A stretch of DNA of 64,000 nucleotides from Paenibacillus sacheonensis (GTDB lineage Bacteria > Bacillota > Bacilli > Paenibacillales > Paenibacillaceae): the NCBI RefSeq assembly GCF_009909195.1, contig NZ_JAAAMU010000009.1, forward strand, positions 1 through 64,000. The letters run 5' to 3'. Both the position numbers and the translations under genes were made by a program. A model generated the notes under the pieces. The model searched no databases. It was not told the origin of the DNA and saw nothing but the letters and a program-made list of their open reading frames with translations. Positions 46,179 to 55,246 of this stretch are shown here, one piece after another. Within the stretch, counting starts at the first letter, position 1. Every line of letters begins with the position of its first letter.

Positions 46179-49100
46179 ATGAACCACCCGTTAACGTTGG
46201 CCGCCATTCAATCGATGTGCGGTCAGCTGTCATACAAAAGGGGCGAGGCCGCATTTCGCAGCGGCAAAGTCGCCGTGACGTATTACGACGTTGACGCCGG
46301 TAGATGCGAAGCTTCCGTCAAGCTGCAGGAGAGCTTCGAAGTTACGCTGCGGATCGACGATGACGGCGACGTCTCCGCCAAATGCACCTGCCCCTCGCTG
46401 TCCTCCTACGACAAATACTGCTCCCACATCGCCGCGGTGCTGCTGCTCATTCACGACGCCCAGCAAGCTGGCCGGGCGCCGAATTCGCCTGCTCTTAGAC
46501 AGGGGCGAGCTGCGATCGGAACCGCCGGGAAGACAGCGAAGAAAGCGAGAGCTTCCGGCAAGAACGGAATAGCCGGCACGGCCGAACGAGGCAGCCATCG
46601 CGGCGATGAGGCCGCGGACCTGGACCATGCCGGTTCGAGCGGTCTCGCCGGGCGCCGCGGCGGCGGGAACGCCGGCATGGGCGGTTCGAAGCGCCTCGCC
46701 GGCAGCAGCGCGATTGCCGATCGCGGGGACGACGGCGACGATGATCGGCATGGGCCGGCTGCCGGATCCGGCAGCCGCCGCTTCGAGGGAGACGGTCGCG
46801 GCGATGAACGCGACGCCGAACGCGATGACCGCGCGCGCAGCAGGGAAACCGAGCGCGCGAACGGGCTGGCCCAAGGGCTGCTCGCGATGTTCTCGCCGCT
46901 GGCGGAGCGGCGCTCGGTTCCCGCGTCGCGGACGCGGTTCGATACGCGCGCGCCGCTAGACCTGACGTTCGTCTGCAAGCCGTTCACGTACAGCCGCGGG
47001 AAACGGATGCTCGGCGTCGAGATTCGGGCCGGCGCGAAGCGGCCGGTGATCGTGCCGGACATTCGCGCCTTCCTGCAGTGCATTGCGGAGGGCGAGCCTT
47101 ATGACATTTCCAAGTCGGTCGCGTACGACCCGCGGTTGCACTGCTTTCAGCCAGCGGACTATGCCGTGTTGGAGCAGCTCGTCGCCATGGAACGGCAAGA
47201 GCGCCTATACCGCGAAACAGGCGGCATCCATGCCGCTTATGCCGCTCCCCTCAGCGGGGAGCGGATGCTGCCTGTCCCGCCCGCGGCGTGGGAACCGTTC
47301 CTCATCGCCCTGTGCGGAGCGCCTTCCGCGGTGATGGAGCTGGATAAGGTCGTCTACGCGACCGTCGCGGTCGCGGACGAGCGGCTGCCGCTGCATTTCG
47401 AGCTCGAAGAAGAAACCGAAGGAACCGGCTGCCGGCTGCGCGTGCAGGGGCTGTCGGATATGACCATCCTGGACGCCTACGGACTCGTCCTCGCCGAAGG
47501 CAAGCTGCTGCGGGAGACGCCCGAAGCTTGCGCGCGGCTGCTGGAGCTGCAAGAACTGCTCGATCGCTCGGTCGAGCCCGGGCAGCTTCCGCTTCCGCCG
47601 GCGCAGATCGAGCCGTTCATGGATCGGGTCATGCCGGGCCTGCTGAAGCTAGGCAGCGTTCGCATCGCCGATTCCGTGGCCGAACGGATTACGCAGCGCC
47701 CCCTGCGGGCGAAGCTGTATCTCGACCGCGTGCGCGACCGGCTGCTCGCGGCGCTCGAATTCCATTACGGCGACCTCGTGATCAATCCGCTCGAGACGGA
47801 GCACGAGGCCCGCAGCAGCGGCCCGATTCTCGTGCGGGACGGCGAGAAGGAACGCCGGATCCTCGCCTTGATGGAGGGAGCGGCGATGGCGAAGACGGAG
47901 GCGGGGTATTTTCTGGGGGACGAGGAACGGGAGTACCGGTTTCTCTTCCACGTCGTGCCGCAGCTGGAGAAGCTCTTGACCGTTCACGCCACCTCCGCGG
48001 TCCGGACGCGCATCCATCTCGGCAGCACGCCGCCGAACGTCATGCTCACGCTGAACGAACGCAGCAACTGGCTGGACGTCAAGTTCGACATCGAAGGCAT
48101 TCCGGAATCGGAGATCAAGGCGATCCTGAAGTCCATCGACGAGAAAAGAACCTACCACCGCCTGCCGACCGGAGCGCTCCTGCCGCTGGACAGCGACGAG
48201 ATGAAAGAAGTCATCCGGTTCATCAACGAAGGCCGGATCACGGTCAAGGACCTGCGCGCCTCGGGCATTCACATCCCGCTGTTCCGCGGCCTGCACCTGA
48301 TCGACGCCCCCCGGCAGGGAGGCACGGTCAAGCTGGACAAGGCTTTCCGGCGGCTGCTCGATAACCTGCGCAATCCGGAAAATCTTGATTTCCCCGAGCC
48401 GGACGGGCTGCGCCATCCGCTGCGGGACTACCAGGCCTACGGCTACCAATGGCTGCGCACGCTGGCGCATTACGGGTTCGGGGGCATTCTCGCGGACGAC
48501 ATGGGCCTCGGCAAAACGGTGCAAGCCATCGCTTTCCTCTCGTCCATGCTGCCGAGCATTCGCGAGGAGCGGCTGCCCGCCATCATCGTGGCGCCGGCTT
48601 CGCTGACTTACAATTGGCGCAACGAGATACGCAAGTTCGCGCCGCATATTCGGGCGGCCGTCGTGGACGGGACAAAAGCGGAACGGGATGCCATTCTCGC
48701 CGGCCAATCTTCTGCCGACGTTCTGATTACGTCTTACCCGCTGCTGCGGCGTGACGTCGTCGATTATGCGGCGCTGTCGTTCCACACGCTGATTCTCGAC
48801 GAAGCGCAGGCGTTCAAGAACTATGCGACGCAGACGGCGCAGAGCGTGAAGCTGCTGCAGGCCCGCAATCGCTTCGCGCTCACGGGCACGCCGGTCGAGA
48901 ACCGGCTCGAGGAGCTGTGGTCCCTGTTCGACGCCGTCTCGCCGGATCTGTTCCCGGGCCGAAAGGCGTTCGGCGAGCTCGCTCGGGAGACGATCGCGAA
49001 GCGCGCGCGCCCTTTCCTCCTGCGCCGGGTGAAAGCCGACGTGCTGCAGGAGCTTCCGCCGAAGATCGAGTCGGTCCAGGCGTCCGCGCTGCTGCCGGAA

Positions 49101-49784
49101 CAGAAACGGCTGTACGCCGCGTACCTCGCGAAGCTGCGGGTCGAGGCACTCGAGCATCTGGACAAGGATACGCTGAACAAGAATCGCATCCGTATCCTGG
49201 CCGGCCTCACGCGGCTTCGCCAGCTGTGCTGCCATCCCGCGCTGTTCGTCGACGACTACGCGGGCAGCTCGGGCAAGTTCGAACAGCTGCTGGACCTCAT
49301 CGAAGAATGCCGCGCGGCAGGTCGGCGGATGCTCGTGTTCTCGCAGTTCGTCGAGATGCTGAAGCTGATCCGCTCGGAGCTCATCCGGCGGGAGGTTCCC
49401 TATTTCTACTTGGACGGCAGCACGCCGCCGAGCGCGCGCATCGAGCTGAGCGACCGGTTCAACGCCGGCGAAGGCGACCTGTTCCTGATCTCGCTCAAAG
49501 CAGGCGGCACGGGCCTCAACCTGACCGGCGCGGACACCGTCATTCTCTATGATTTGTGGTGGAATCCGGCCGTCGAGCAGCAAGCCATGGACCGCGCGCA
49601 TCGCATCGGGCAGAAGAACGTCGTGCAGGTCATCCGACTCGTTGCCGAGGGTACCGTCGAAGACAAAATGGTGGAGCTCCAAGAACGCAAGAAAAACCTC
49701 ATCGACGAAGTCGTTCGTCCCGGCGAGGAGCCGCTCGCCCTGCTGACCGAGGATGAAATCAAGGAGCTGCTCATGCTGAGCTGA
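46179..49784 (+). CDS. SWIM zinc-finger SNF2 family helicase
   Basis: A 1201-residue DNA-dependent ATPase. N-terminal SWIM finger (C69-x-C71 ... C81-x-H83), a long Gly/Arg/Asp/Ala-rich linker (about 95-235) probably disordered, the bacterial SNF2-associated domain, then motor lobes: Walker A with K779 (DDMGLGKT), DEAQ at 874-877, and C-lobe motifs SLKAGGTGLNLTGAD and AMDRAHRIGQ. RBS AAGGAGG. Acts on chromosomal DNA or protein-DNA complexes. Single gene with a strong terminator; unrelated in function to the sugar genes around it. The linker length is unusual. Confidence 0.93.
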   Translation: MNHPLTLAAIQSMCGQLSYKRGEAAFRSGKVAVTYYDVDAGRCEASVKLQESFEVTLRIDDDGDVSAKCTCPSLSSYDKYCSHIAAVLLLIHDAQQAGRAPNSPALRQGRAAIGTAGKTAKKARASGKNGIAGTAERGSHRGDEAADLDHAGSSGLAGRRGGGNAGMGGSKRLAGSSAIADRGDDGDDDRHGPAAGSGSRRFEGDGRGDERDAERDDRARSRETERANGLAQGLLAMFSPLAERRSVPASRTRFDTRAPLDLTFVCKPFTYSRGKRMLGVEIRAGAKRPVIVPDIRAFLQCIAEGEPYDISKSVAYDPRLHCFQPADYAVLEQLVAMERQERLYRETGGIHAAYAAPLSGERMLPVPPAAWEPFLIALCGAPSAVMELDKVVYATVAVADERLPLHFELEEETEGTGCRLRVQGLSDMTILDAYGLVLAEGKLLRETPEACARLLELQELLDRSVEPGQLPLPPAQIEPFMDRVMPGLLKLGSVRIADSVAERITQRPLRAKLYLDRVRDRLLAALEFHYGDLVINPLETEHEARSSGPILVRDGEKERRILALMEGAAMAKTEAGYFLGDEEREYRFLFHVVPQLEKLLTVHATSAVRTRIHLGSTPPNVMLTLNERSNWLDVKFDIEGIPESEIKAILKSIDEKRTYHRLPTGALLPLDSDEMKEVIRFINEGRITVKDLRASGIHIPLFRGLHLIDAPRQGGTVKLDKAFRRLLDNLRNPENLDFPEPDGLRHPLRDYQAYGYQWLRTLAHYGFGGILADDMGLGKTVQAIAFLSSMLPSIREERLPAIIVAPASLTYNWRNEIRKFAPHIRAAVVDGTKAERDAILAGQSSADVLITSYPLLRRDVVDYAALSFHTLILDEAQAFKNYATQTAQSVKLLQARNRFALTGTPVENRLEELWSLFDAVSPDLFPGRKAFGELARETIAKRARPFLLRRVKADVLQELPPKIESVQASALLPEQKRLYAAYLAKLRVEALEHLDKDTLNKNRIRILAGLTRLRQLCCHPALFVDDYAGSSGKFEQLLDLIEECRAAGRRMLVFSQFVEMLKLIRSELIRREVPYFYLDGSTPPSARIELSDRFNAGEGDLFLISLKAGGTGLNLTGADTVILYDLWWNPAVEQQAMDRAHRIGQKNVVQVIRLVAEGTVEDKMVELQERKKNLIDEVVRPGEEPLALLTEDEIKELLMLS

Positions 49785-49798
49785 ACCCTTATGAAAGC

Positions 49799-49851
49799 AA
49801 AAAGCCAATGCAACCACATGAATAATTAACGTGGTTGCAGTGGCTTTTTTT
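49799..49851 (+). terminator. Intrinsic terminator after the SNF2 gene
   Basis: AAAAAGCCA-TGCAACCAC / GTGGTTGCA-TGGCTTTTTTT, near-perfect 18-bp stem. Confidence 0.92.
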
Positions 49852-49882
49852 CGCGGTGCCAGTCTGGAGATGCAGCGTCGCT

Positions 49883-52144
49883 TTACCCGTACACCCGAAT
49901 CTCGATCAGCTGCGCGAAAGGCGAGCCGTTGGTCGCTTCGACCGCGACCCGAATCGCGGAGGCGGCAACGGCGGCCGGAAGTTGCACGACTCTTTTGCGC
50001 CGGCGGTTGTCTGCGATCCGCTCCAGCACGGTCCATTCGTCACCGACCAGCGCCTCGATCCGGCAATCCTTGACCAGCTCCGGCAGGACGGGGAACGGCG
50101 TCGTATGGTGATGCAGGTTGATCAGATCCTCGTTGACGTCGTCGTTGAACGTCAAGTGGATGGACCGCATGTTGACGGGAGCCGTCCACTGCAGGCGCAG
50201 CCAAGCTTCCTGTCCGCCGCCGACCGCCGCCGACATCCACAGATGCGGTCCGCCGAACGGACGCGTGAAGCCATCGATCGCTTTGGCGGCCGAATACGCA
50301 TCCGTGCCCGGGGACAGCTTGATGCAGAACGGTTTGCGCCGGAAATTCCCGGGGCGCCATTTCGTGACGCGCTGGCTCTCCTCGTCGTGTTTCTCGAACG
50401 GCATCGCGCCGTGGTATTCGAAGCCCAGCAGGCCGAAAACGTTCCCTTCCGCGGCATGCAGGCGCAGCGACGGATTCTCGCGAACGACGAGGAACGCGTT
50501 GCACGGCGCCGCGGGCAGCTGCGCCCCGCTCGCGTCGATGGCGGCCCACCGTTTCTCTCCGGCGGCTACGCGGCAGCTGTGCCTGGACACGAAGCGATGC
50601 GGGATGTAATTCTCCTCGCGGCCCGTCTCCCACAGTTCGACGACAAGCTCCGTGTCCTCGTCCGCGTCGACGAGCAGCTCCACGGTATCCAGTCTCGGGT
50701 CGACCGGCACGATCATGCCGATCGGCTTCTCCAGTACGTACGCGGCCGTCGTTCCTGCTTCCCCTTCCAGCGGCCATTGCTCCAGCGTCAGCGCGCTCGA
50801 GGCGTCGACCGAAGCCCGCCGCGCCAAGTCCTCCGCGTCTTCGCTGCGCAGTCCGATAACCGAGGCGTCCTGCCGAAGCAGCGTTTGCTGCAGCTCCTGC
50901 AGATGCTCCGCATGCAGCGTTCTCGGCGTAATGCCCTTCTGCACGCACAGCGCGGCCCCCGTCCCGGCCGCTTCGCCGATCACGGCGCAGGTCGCCATGA
51001 CGCGGGTAGTGCCGAACGCCACGTGCGACGCGCTAATATTGCGTCCGGCGAACAGCAGATTGCGCACGTTCGCGGAATAGAGCGAACGGAACGGAACGGA
51101 ATAATTGCCGTCCGAATGGAAATGCTTCGAGCCGTCCTCGCTGGCATACATGCCCTGCGGCGGATGTAGGTCGATCGACCAGCCGCCGAACGCGACCCGG
51201 TCCTCGAACGGCCGCTGTTCGACGATGTCGTTTTGATTCAGGATGTAGTCGCCGACGAAACGGCGGTATTCCCGCTTGCCCGGAACCGAGCCGACCCATT
51301 CCAAGGTCATGTTGTCCGCTTCGAATTGGCCCGAGTTCTTGATATAATCCCAGATGCCGTAAATGACGGACCACAGCTCGTCGCGGATGCGCTCGTTCTC
51401 GTGCACCGTGTCCAGCTCGCCGCCCCATTCGATCCACCAGTAGTGGCAGCCGGAATCTCCGCTGCGGATGACCCGCCGGATCGGAATGCTCGTCTGCGTG
51501 ATATCCTTGGCAAAAGAAGGCGGAACGTATTTGACCGGACGGCCGACATCCTTCGAATAGAACAAAATCGTGCTGCCCAGCGTAATGCCGTCCTCTGCCT
51601 CAGGTGCCCAGTCCTCATTGAATTCGGCCTTCGCTTCCCGACCGATCCGGTATTTCGCCCCGGCCAGGAAACCGACCAGCCCGTCGCCGGTGCAGTCCAG
51701 AATCTGTTCGCCTTCGAAGCGGATCCGCCGCTCCGAGCCCATCATCCAACCGGTAACGGATTTGATCAGCCGGTCTTCCGCCGGACCTTCCGCCTCCACT
51801 TCATGCACGTCCGTGTTCAGGAACAGCTGAATGTTAGGCTCGGCTTTGACGGTTTCCAGTACGACGAGGTCCCAAAAATACGGATTCCCCTCCATGTTCC
51901 GATACTGGTTCTCCACGAACATCTCGCCCATGATGCCCGTCTCGCGGGCGAACCGGTTATTGCCGTGCGCCGTCGCGCCGCATACCCACACGCGAACCTC
52001 GCTGCTCGAATTGCCGCCGAGCACCGGCCGGTTCTGCACGAGAGAGACCGTTTGGCCGAGCCTTGCCGCAGCTACCGCCGCGCATACGCCGGCCAATCCG
52101 CCGCCGATGACGACGATATCCGTTTTTACAGTTTGCTCCAACAT
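49883..52144 (-). CDS. FAD-dependent oxidoreductase with discoidin-like C-terminal domain
   Basis: A 753-residue protein. N-terminal FAD site IVVIGGGLAGVCAAVAAARLG (split here as GGGLAGVC and AAVAAARLG), GGNSSSEVRVWVCGATAHG and ILDCTGDG; belongs to the FAD_oxidored family. From about residue 600 a jelly-roll region (FCIKLSPGTDAYSAAKAIDG, SIHLTFNDDVNE, IEIRVYG at the end) is like F5/8-type carbohydrate-binding domains. ATG at 52144 follows GGAGGGG. No signal peptide. Divergent from the AraC regulator. May oxidise a sugar or glycan end. Confidence 0.85.
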   Translation of the reverse strand: MLEQTVKTDIVVIGGGLAGVCAAVAAARLGQTVSLVQNRPVLGGNSSSEVRVWVCGATAHGNNRFARETGIMGEMFVENQYRNMEGNPYFWDLVVLETVKAEPNIQLFLNTDVHEVEAEGPAEDRLIKSVTGWMMGSERRIRFEGEQILDCTGDGLVGFLAGAKYRIGREAKAEFNEDWAPEAEDGITLGSTILFYSKDVGRPVKYVPPSFAKDITQTSIPIRRVIRSGDSGCHYWWIEWGGELDTVHENERIRDELWSVIYGIWDYIKNSGQFEADNMTLEWVGSVPGKREYRRFVGDYILNQNDIVEQRPFEDRVAFGGWSIDLHPPQGMYASEDGSKHFHSDGNYSVPFRSLYSANVRNLLFAGRNISASHVAFGTTRVMATCAVIGEAAGTGAALCVQKGITPRTLHAEHLQELQQTLLRQDASVIGLRSEDAEDLARRASVDASSALTLEQWPLEGEAGTTAAYVLEKPIGMIVPVDPRLDTVELLVDADEDTELVVELWETGREENYIPHRFVSRHSCRVAAGEKRWAAIDASGAQLPAAPCNAFLVVRENPSLRLHAAEGNVFGLLGFEYHGAMPFEKHDEESQRVTKWRPGNFRRKPFCIKLSPGTDAYSAAKAIDGFTRPFGGPHLWMSAAVGGGQEAWLRLQWTAPVNMRSIHLTFNDDVNEDLINLHHHTTPFPVLPELVKDCRIEALVGDEWTVLERIADNRRRKRVVQLPAAVAASAIRVAVEATNGSPFAQLIEIRVYG

Positions 52145-52184
52145 CCGAAACCCCTCCACTAGTAGGAATAAGACTTTAATTTCA

Positions 52185-52193
52185 TGCTACAAT
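52185..52193 (+). promoter_or_regulatory. Extended -10 promoter of the AraC gene
   Basis: TGCTACAAT (TG-n-TACAAT) 69 nt before the AraC start, with no good -35. Confidence 0.6.
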
Positions 52194-52261
52194 GAAGGGA
52201 ACTACTATGGAATGGCTGTATTTTCTCATGCCATACCTTTACTTTCATGCGAGGTGCCGAT

Positions 52262-53044
52262 ATGCAGGAGACATGGCCCTACCCTTTTCCAGATGATACC
52301 GAATGGACGTATTGGCATCGCAAAGAAACGTTTCAGCTCGCGGAAGATACCTACGACAAGTGGGTGATGTTCGCGGTGGAAGCCGGCTCGTTCCGATATC
52401 GAATTCAGCGCAGCGAAGGGACGGCCGAAGCCGGCGACGTCGTCGTCTGCCCGCCGCGTGTCCGCTTCGAGCGGGAGGTGATCGAACCGCTTTCCTTCGC
52501 GTTCATCAGCTTCAATCTGAGGACGGACGACGTATCCCGCCTGCCGCAGGGCAGGGTGCGCATCGCCGATGCCGCGAGGCTGCATCATGATCTGGCACGG
52601 CTCAAGGCGCTGCCGCTGCACGAAGCCGCCGATTGGGGTCCGTACGGCGCGCACTACGGGGCGGATATTTGGCTGCAATGCTTGGAGGCGGCCGGCAAGC
52701 GCGAAGAAACTTCACCGCCCTCCGATGCCGAGATGGATACGGCCGTTGCCTGGCTGCGGACGCATGTCGGCGCGAAGTCCGCGCTTGGCGAAGCCGCCGC
52801 GCGCGGCGGCTTGACGCCGGTCCAGTTCACCCGCCGCTTCCAGCGTGCGTACGGCATCGCACCGCAGCAGTTCCTGCTGTCGCTGCGCATCGCCGAAGCA
52901 CGGAAGCTGCTTCTCACCACGGACTGGACGCTCGACCGGATCGCCTTATCGTGCGGCTACGAGAACGGCTTCTCGCTCAGCCGTAGCTTCATGCGGGCAA
53001 CGGGCATGCGCCCTTCCCGTTACCGCGAGCATCATCGGCTGTGA
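52262..53044 (+). CDS. AraC family transcriptional regulator
   Basis: A 260-residue regulator: N-terminal cupin (about 20-100) and C-terminal HTH pair (about 160-257, KSALGEAAARGGLTPVQFTR and LDRIALSCGYENGFSLSRSF). ATG at 52262 with GAGGTG 5 nt before; an ATG 15 nt upstream lacks a site. Divergent from the FAD oxidoreductase. Confidence 0.9.
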   Translation: MQETWPYPFPDDTEWTYWHRKETFQLAEDTYDKWVMFAVEAGSFRYRIQRSEGTAEAGDVVVCPPRVRFEREVIEPLSFAFISFNLRTDDVSRLPQGRVRIADAARLHHDLARLKALPLHEAADWGPYGAHYGADIWLQCLEAAGKREETSPPSDAEMDTAVAWLRTHVGAKSALGEAAARGGLTPVQFTRRFQRAYGIAPQQFLLSLRIAEARKLLLTTDWTLDRIALSCGYENGFSLSRSFMRATGMRPSRYREHHRL

Positions 53045-53115
53045 GCGCTGCGCCGCGCGAAGGGCGACGCGCGGCAGTCGGCACCCAGTACCGTGCCCGG
53101 TACCATGCACGAGTA

Positions 53116-53495
53116 CCCGGCCCCCGTGCTCGGCCCCTGTAACTGACACTTACATCCTGCACCTGCACCTAACACCCGACCGTACCCGGCTGCTACTCCC
53201 TACACCCGCACCCAACACCAGATCGCGCCACGCCTGGCACCTGCTCCCGGCACCCGGCCCCTCGTGCTCGGCACCTGTAACTGACACTTACATCATCCTA
53301 ACACCCGACCGTGCCCGGCTGCTGCTCCTTACACCCGCACGCAACACCAGATCGCGCCACGCCTGGCACCTGCTCCCGGCACCCGGCCCCTCGTGCTCGG
53401 CACCTGTAACTGACACTTACATGATCCTAACACCCGACCGTGCCCGGCTGCTGCTCCTTACACCCGCACGCAATTCTAGACCGCGCCAGGCTCCG
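53116..53495. repeat. Three-unit tandem repeat, 129-bp period
   Basis: CTGTAACTGACACTTACAT recurs at 53137, 53275 and 53404: the last two units are 129 bp apart, the first has 9 extra bp. Shared blocks are ACACCCGACCGT, CCCGGCTGCT and GATCGCGCCACGCCTGGCAC. A low-quality reading frame crosses it, but no protein is recognised. Confidence 0.85.
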
Positions 53496-53530
53496 GCCGT
53501 CTCTCGTTCAACGTAATTTCACCCTGACGC

Positions 53531-53715
53531 CTAACGATTGTCAGCGTTGCTATTTCGCGAAAATCGCTGCTTATAAAACGCTAACGATTGTCACGGAGGT
53601 TATTTGGCGCATAGGCATGGATTTAATGGAAAAATGATGCAATAAGCCTCCTGGTAACCGTTAGCGTTCTAGAATGGGCATTTTGAGCCGAATAGCGATC
53701 CGTACAATCGTTACG
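53531..53715. repeat. Dispersed 185-bp repeat, copy 2 (inverted)
   Basis: Reverse complement matches 41231-41414 along its length (for example the shared words ATAAGCAGCGATTT, CCTATGCGC and GGCTCAAAA). Forward motifs at 53532 and 53582, reversed ones ending at 53664 and 53714, again 50 bp apart. Confidence 0.85.
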
Positions 53716-53811
53716 TCTGCTGAGAGGTGCTGCTACGTTCATTCTCGCAAATATGACGGCACCGGCATGCATTGGCAACCAGCAGCGCGATGATTAACTT
53801 CCCGGAATGCC

Positions 53812-53842
53812 GAAAAGGGCTGGAATCCAACGATTCCAGCCC
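53812..53842 (-). terminator. Intrinsic terminator of the sulfatase operon
   Basis: Perfect 11-bp stem GGGCTGGAATC-GTTG-GATTCCAGCCC followed by TTTT on the minus strand. Confidence 0.9.
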
Positions 53843-53879
53843 TCCCGTGCGCAGCCCGCACCGGCTGCCGCCACGCCGG

Positions 53880-55220
53880 CTAGCGCAGAGAAGCACGCCG
53901 CTGCCCCGAGGGCCTGCTCTCCGCCAGCTCGATAACGGGAGAAGCGCCCTCCACCTCCCGAATGCGTTCCAGCAGCCGTTCCCGCAGCCCGGCGGTCACT
54001 TCGTTGTAGCTGTCCAGCCCGATCAGGTTCGCCAGCTCGTGCGGGTCGGCCTCCAGATCGTACAGAAATTCCTCGCGGTACGTATCCGATGCCGCTTCGT
54101 CCCATCCGTTCTTGCCCGGCGCCGACACGCTGTACTTCCAGCGCGGCGTGCGCAGCGCCCGGCCTACCTGCGTTTCGCTGATCTGCACGAACACGTCGTT
54201 CGGCTCGTCGTCCGCCTCGCCCCGGAGCTCCCGGAGCAGCGAGCGGCCTTCCATCTCATCCGGCACCGGAATGGATGCCGCGTCGAGCAGCGTCGGCGGC
54301 AGATCGACGAGGCTGACGAGCCGTTTCAGCCTGCCGCCTCCGCTGAATCCCGGACCGATGAGCGCCGTAGGCACGCGGATCGAGCTGTCGTGGCAGGAGC
54401 GTTTGTACTCCGCGTTGCGGGTTTTGAAATGGCAGCCGTGATCGGACGTGAACAGAATCACGGTATCCTCGGCAAGTCCCAGGCTCCGCAGCGCATCGTT
54501 CAGCCGTCCGAGGGCCTCGTCGAGCCGCTTGACCATGCCGTAATATCCGCCGAGATGCTGCGCGGCGGTGCCTCCGAGCGCGGCCAAGTCCGGCGGCGTC
54601 CACCGTCCCGCATACAGGCCTTCGTAGCCGACGGGAGCCGGGTAATTGTCCAGGTGATTCTGATGATGCGGTTCGATGTACGACAGGAAGAGGAAGAACG
54701 GATCGTCCTGGTTCCCGTCGATAAACCGGATCGCCGCGTCCGTCATCGCGTCCACCCGGTAGCCCGGCAGCTTCACCGCTTGATTATTCCCGTCGTACAT
54801 CACGGTGTCGTAGCTGTCCGACGAGAATTCAAGCGTATTGGACGCGAGCCAATAATCGTAGCCGCCCCGCTTGCCGGCCGGAACCGGCTCCTCGTCCGCG
54901 AGATGCCATTTGCCGATGTAGCCGGTGCGGTAACCGGCCCCCGCGAAATGCTCGGCCAGCGTTACGTTGCCTTCCGCGAGGGGGATGCCGTTGCGGTAGC
55001 TGCCCGTCGACGTCGCGTGTTTGCCGGTCTGCAGGCAGGAACGCGCGGGGCCGCACACGGGCTGGCAGGTGAAGGAATGCGCCGCGTGCGTGCCTTCCTG
55101 CGCCATGCGGTCGAAATTCGGCGTCAAGCCGAGCGGATTGCCGTGGATGCCGGTGGTGTCCCAGCGCTGTTGGTCGGTGAAAAACACGATGACGTTCGGT
55201 CTTTTTCGATTGGTGCTCAT
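53880..55220 (-). CDS. Type I sulfatase
   Basis: A 446-residue arylsulfatase-fold enzyme. C56-G-P-A-R60 with T65-G66 is the formylglycine signature (Cys type), TDQQRWD and SDHGCHF carry metal and catalytic residues, and GKWHL follows. No signal peptide, so likely cytosolic, needing a formylglycine-generating enzyme encoded elsewhere. ATG at 55220 follows AAAGGAG by 9 nt. Last gene of the sugar ABC operon, so it probably desulfates an imported saccharide. Confidence 0.92.
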   Translation of the reverse strand: MSTNRKRPNVIVFFTDQQRWDTTGIHGNPLGLTPNFDRMAQEGTHAAHSFTCQPVCGPARSCLQTGKHATSTGSYRNGIPLAEGNVTLAEHFAGAGYRTGYIGKWHLADEEPVPAGKRGGYDYWLASNTLEFSSDSYDTVMYDGNNQAVKLPGYRVDAMTDAAIRFIDGNQDDPFFLFLSYIEPHHQNHLDNYPAPVGYEGLYAGRWTPPDLAALGGTAAQHLGGYYGMVKRLDEALGRLNDALRSLGLAEDTVILFTSDHGCHFKTRNAEYKRSCHDSSIRVPTALIGPGFSGGGRLKRLVSLVDLPPTLLDAASIPVPDEMEGRSLLRELRGEADDEPNDVFVQISETQVGRALRTPRWKYSVSAPGKNGWDEAASDTYREEFLYDLEADPHELANLIGLDSYNEVTAGLRERLLERIREVEGASPVIELAESRPSGQRRASLR

Positions 55221-55246
55221 AAGCCGCTCCTTTTGCCGCATTGCCG

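Noticed and set aside
47649..50036. 795-codon minus-strand frame
   Set aside because: Antisense to the SNF2 helicase, whose motifs are complete.
52845..53516. 223-codon frame crossing the 129-bp repeat
   Set aside because: Its first part is the AraC gene in another frame and the rest is repeat DNA with proline/threonine bias.
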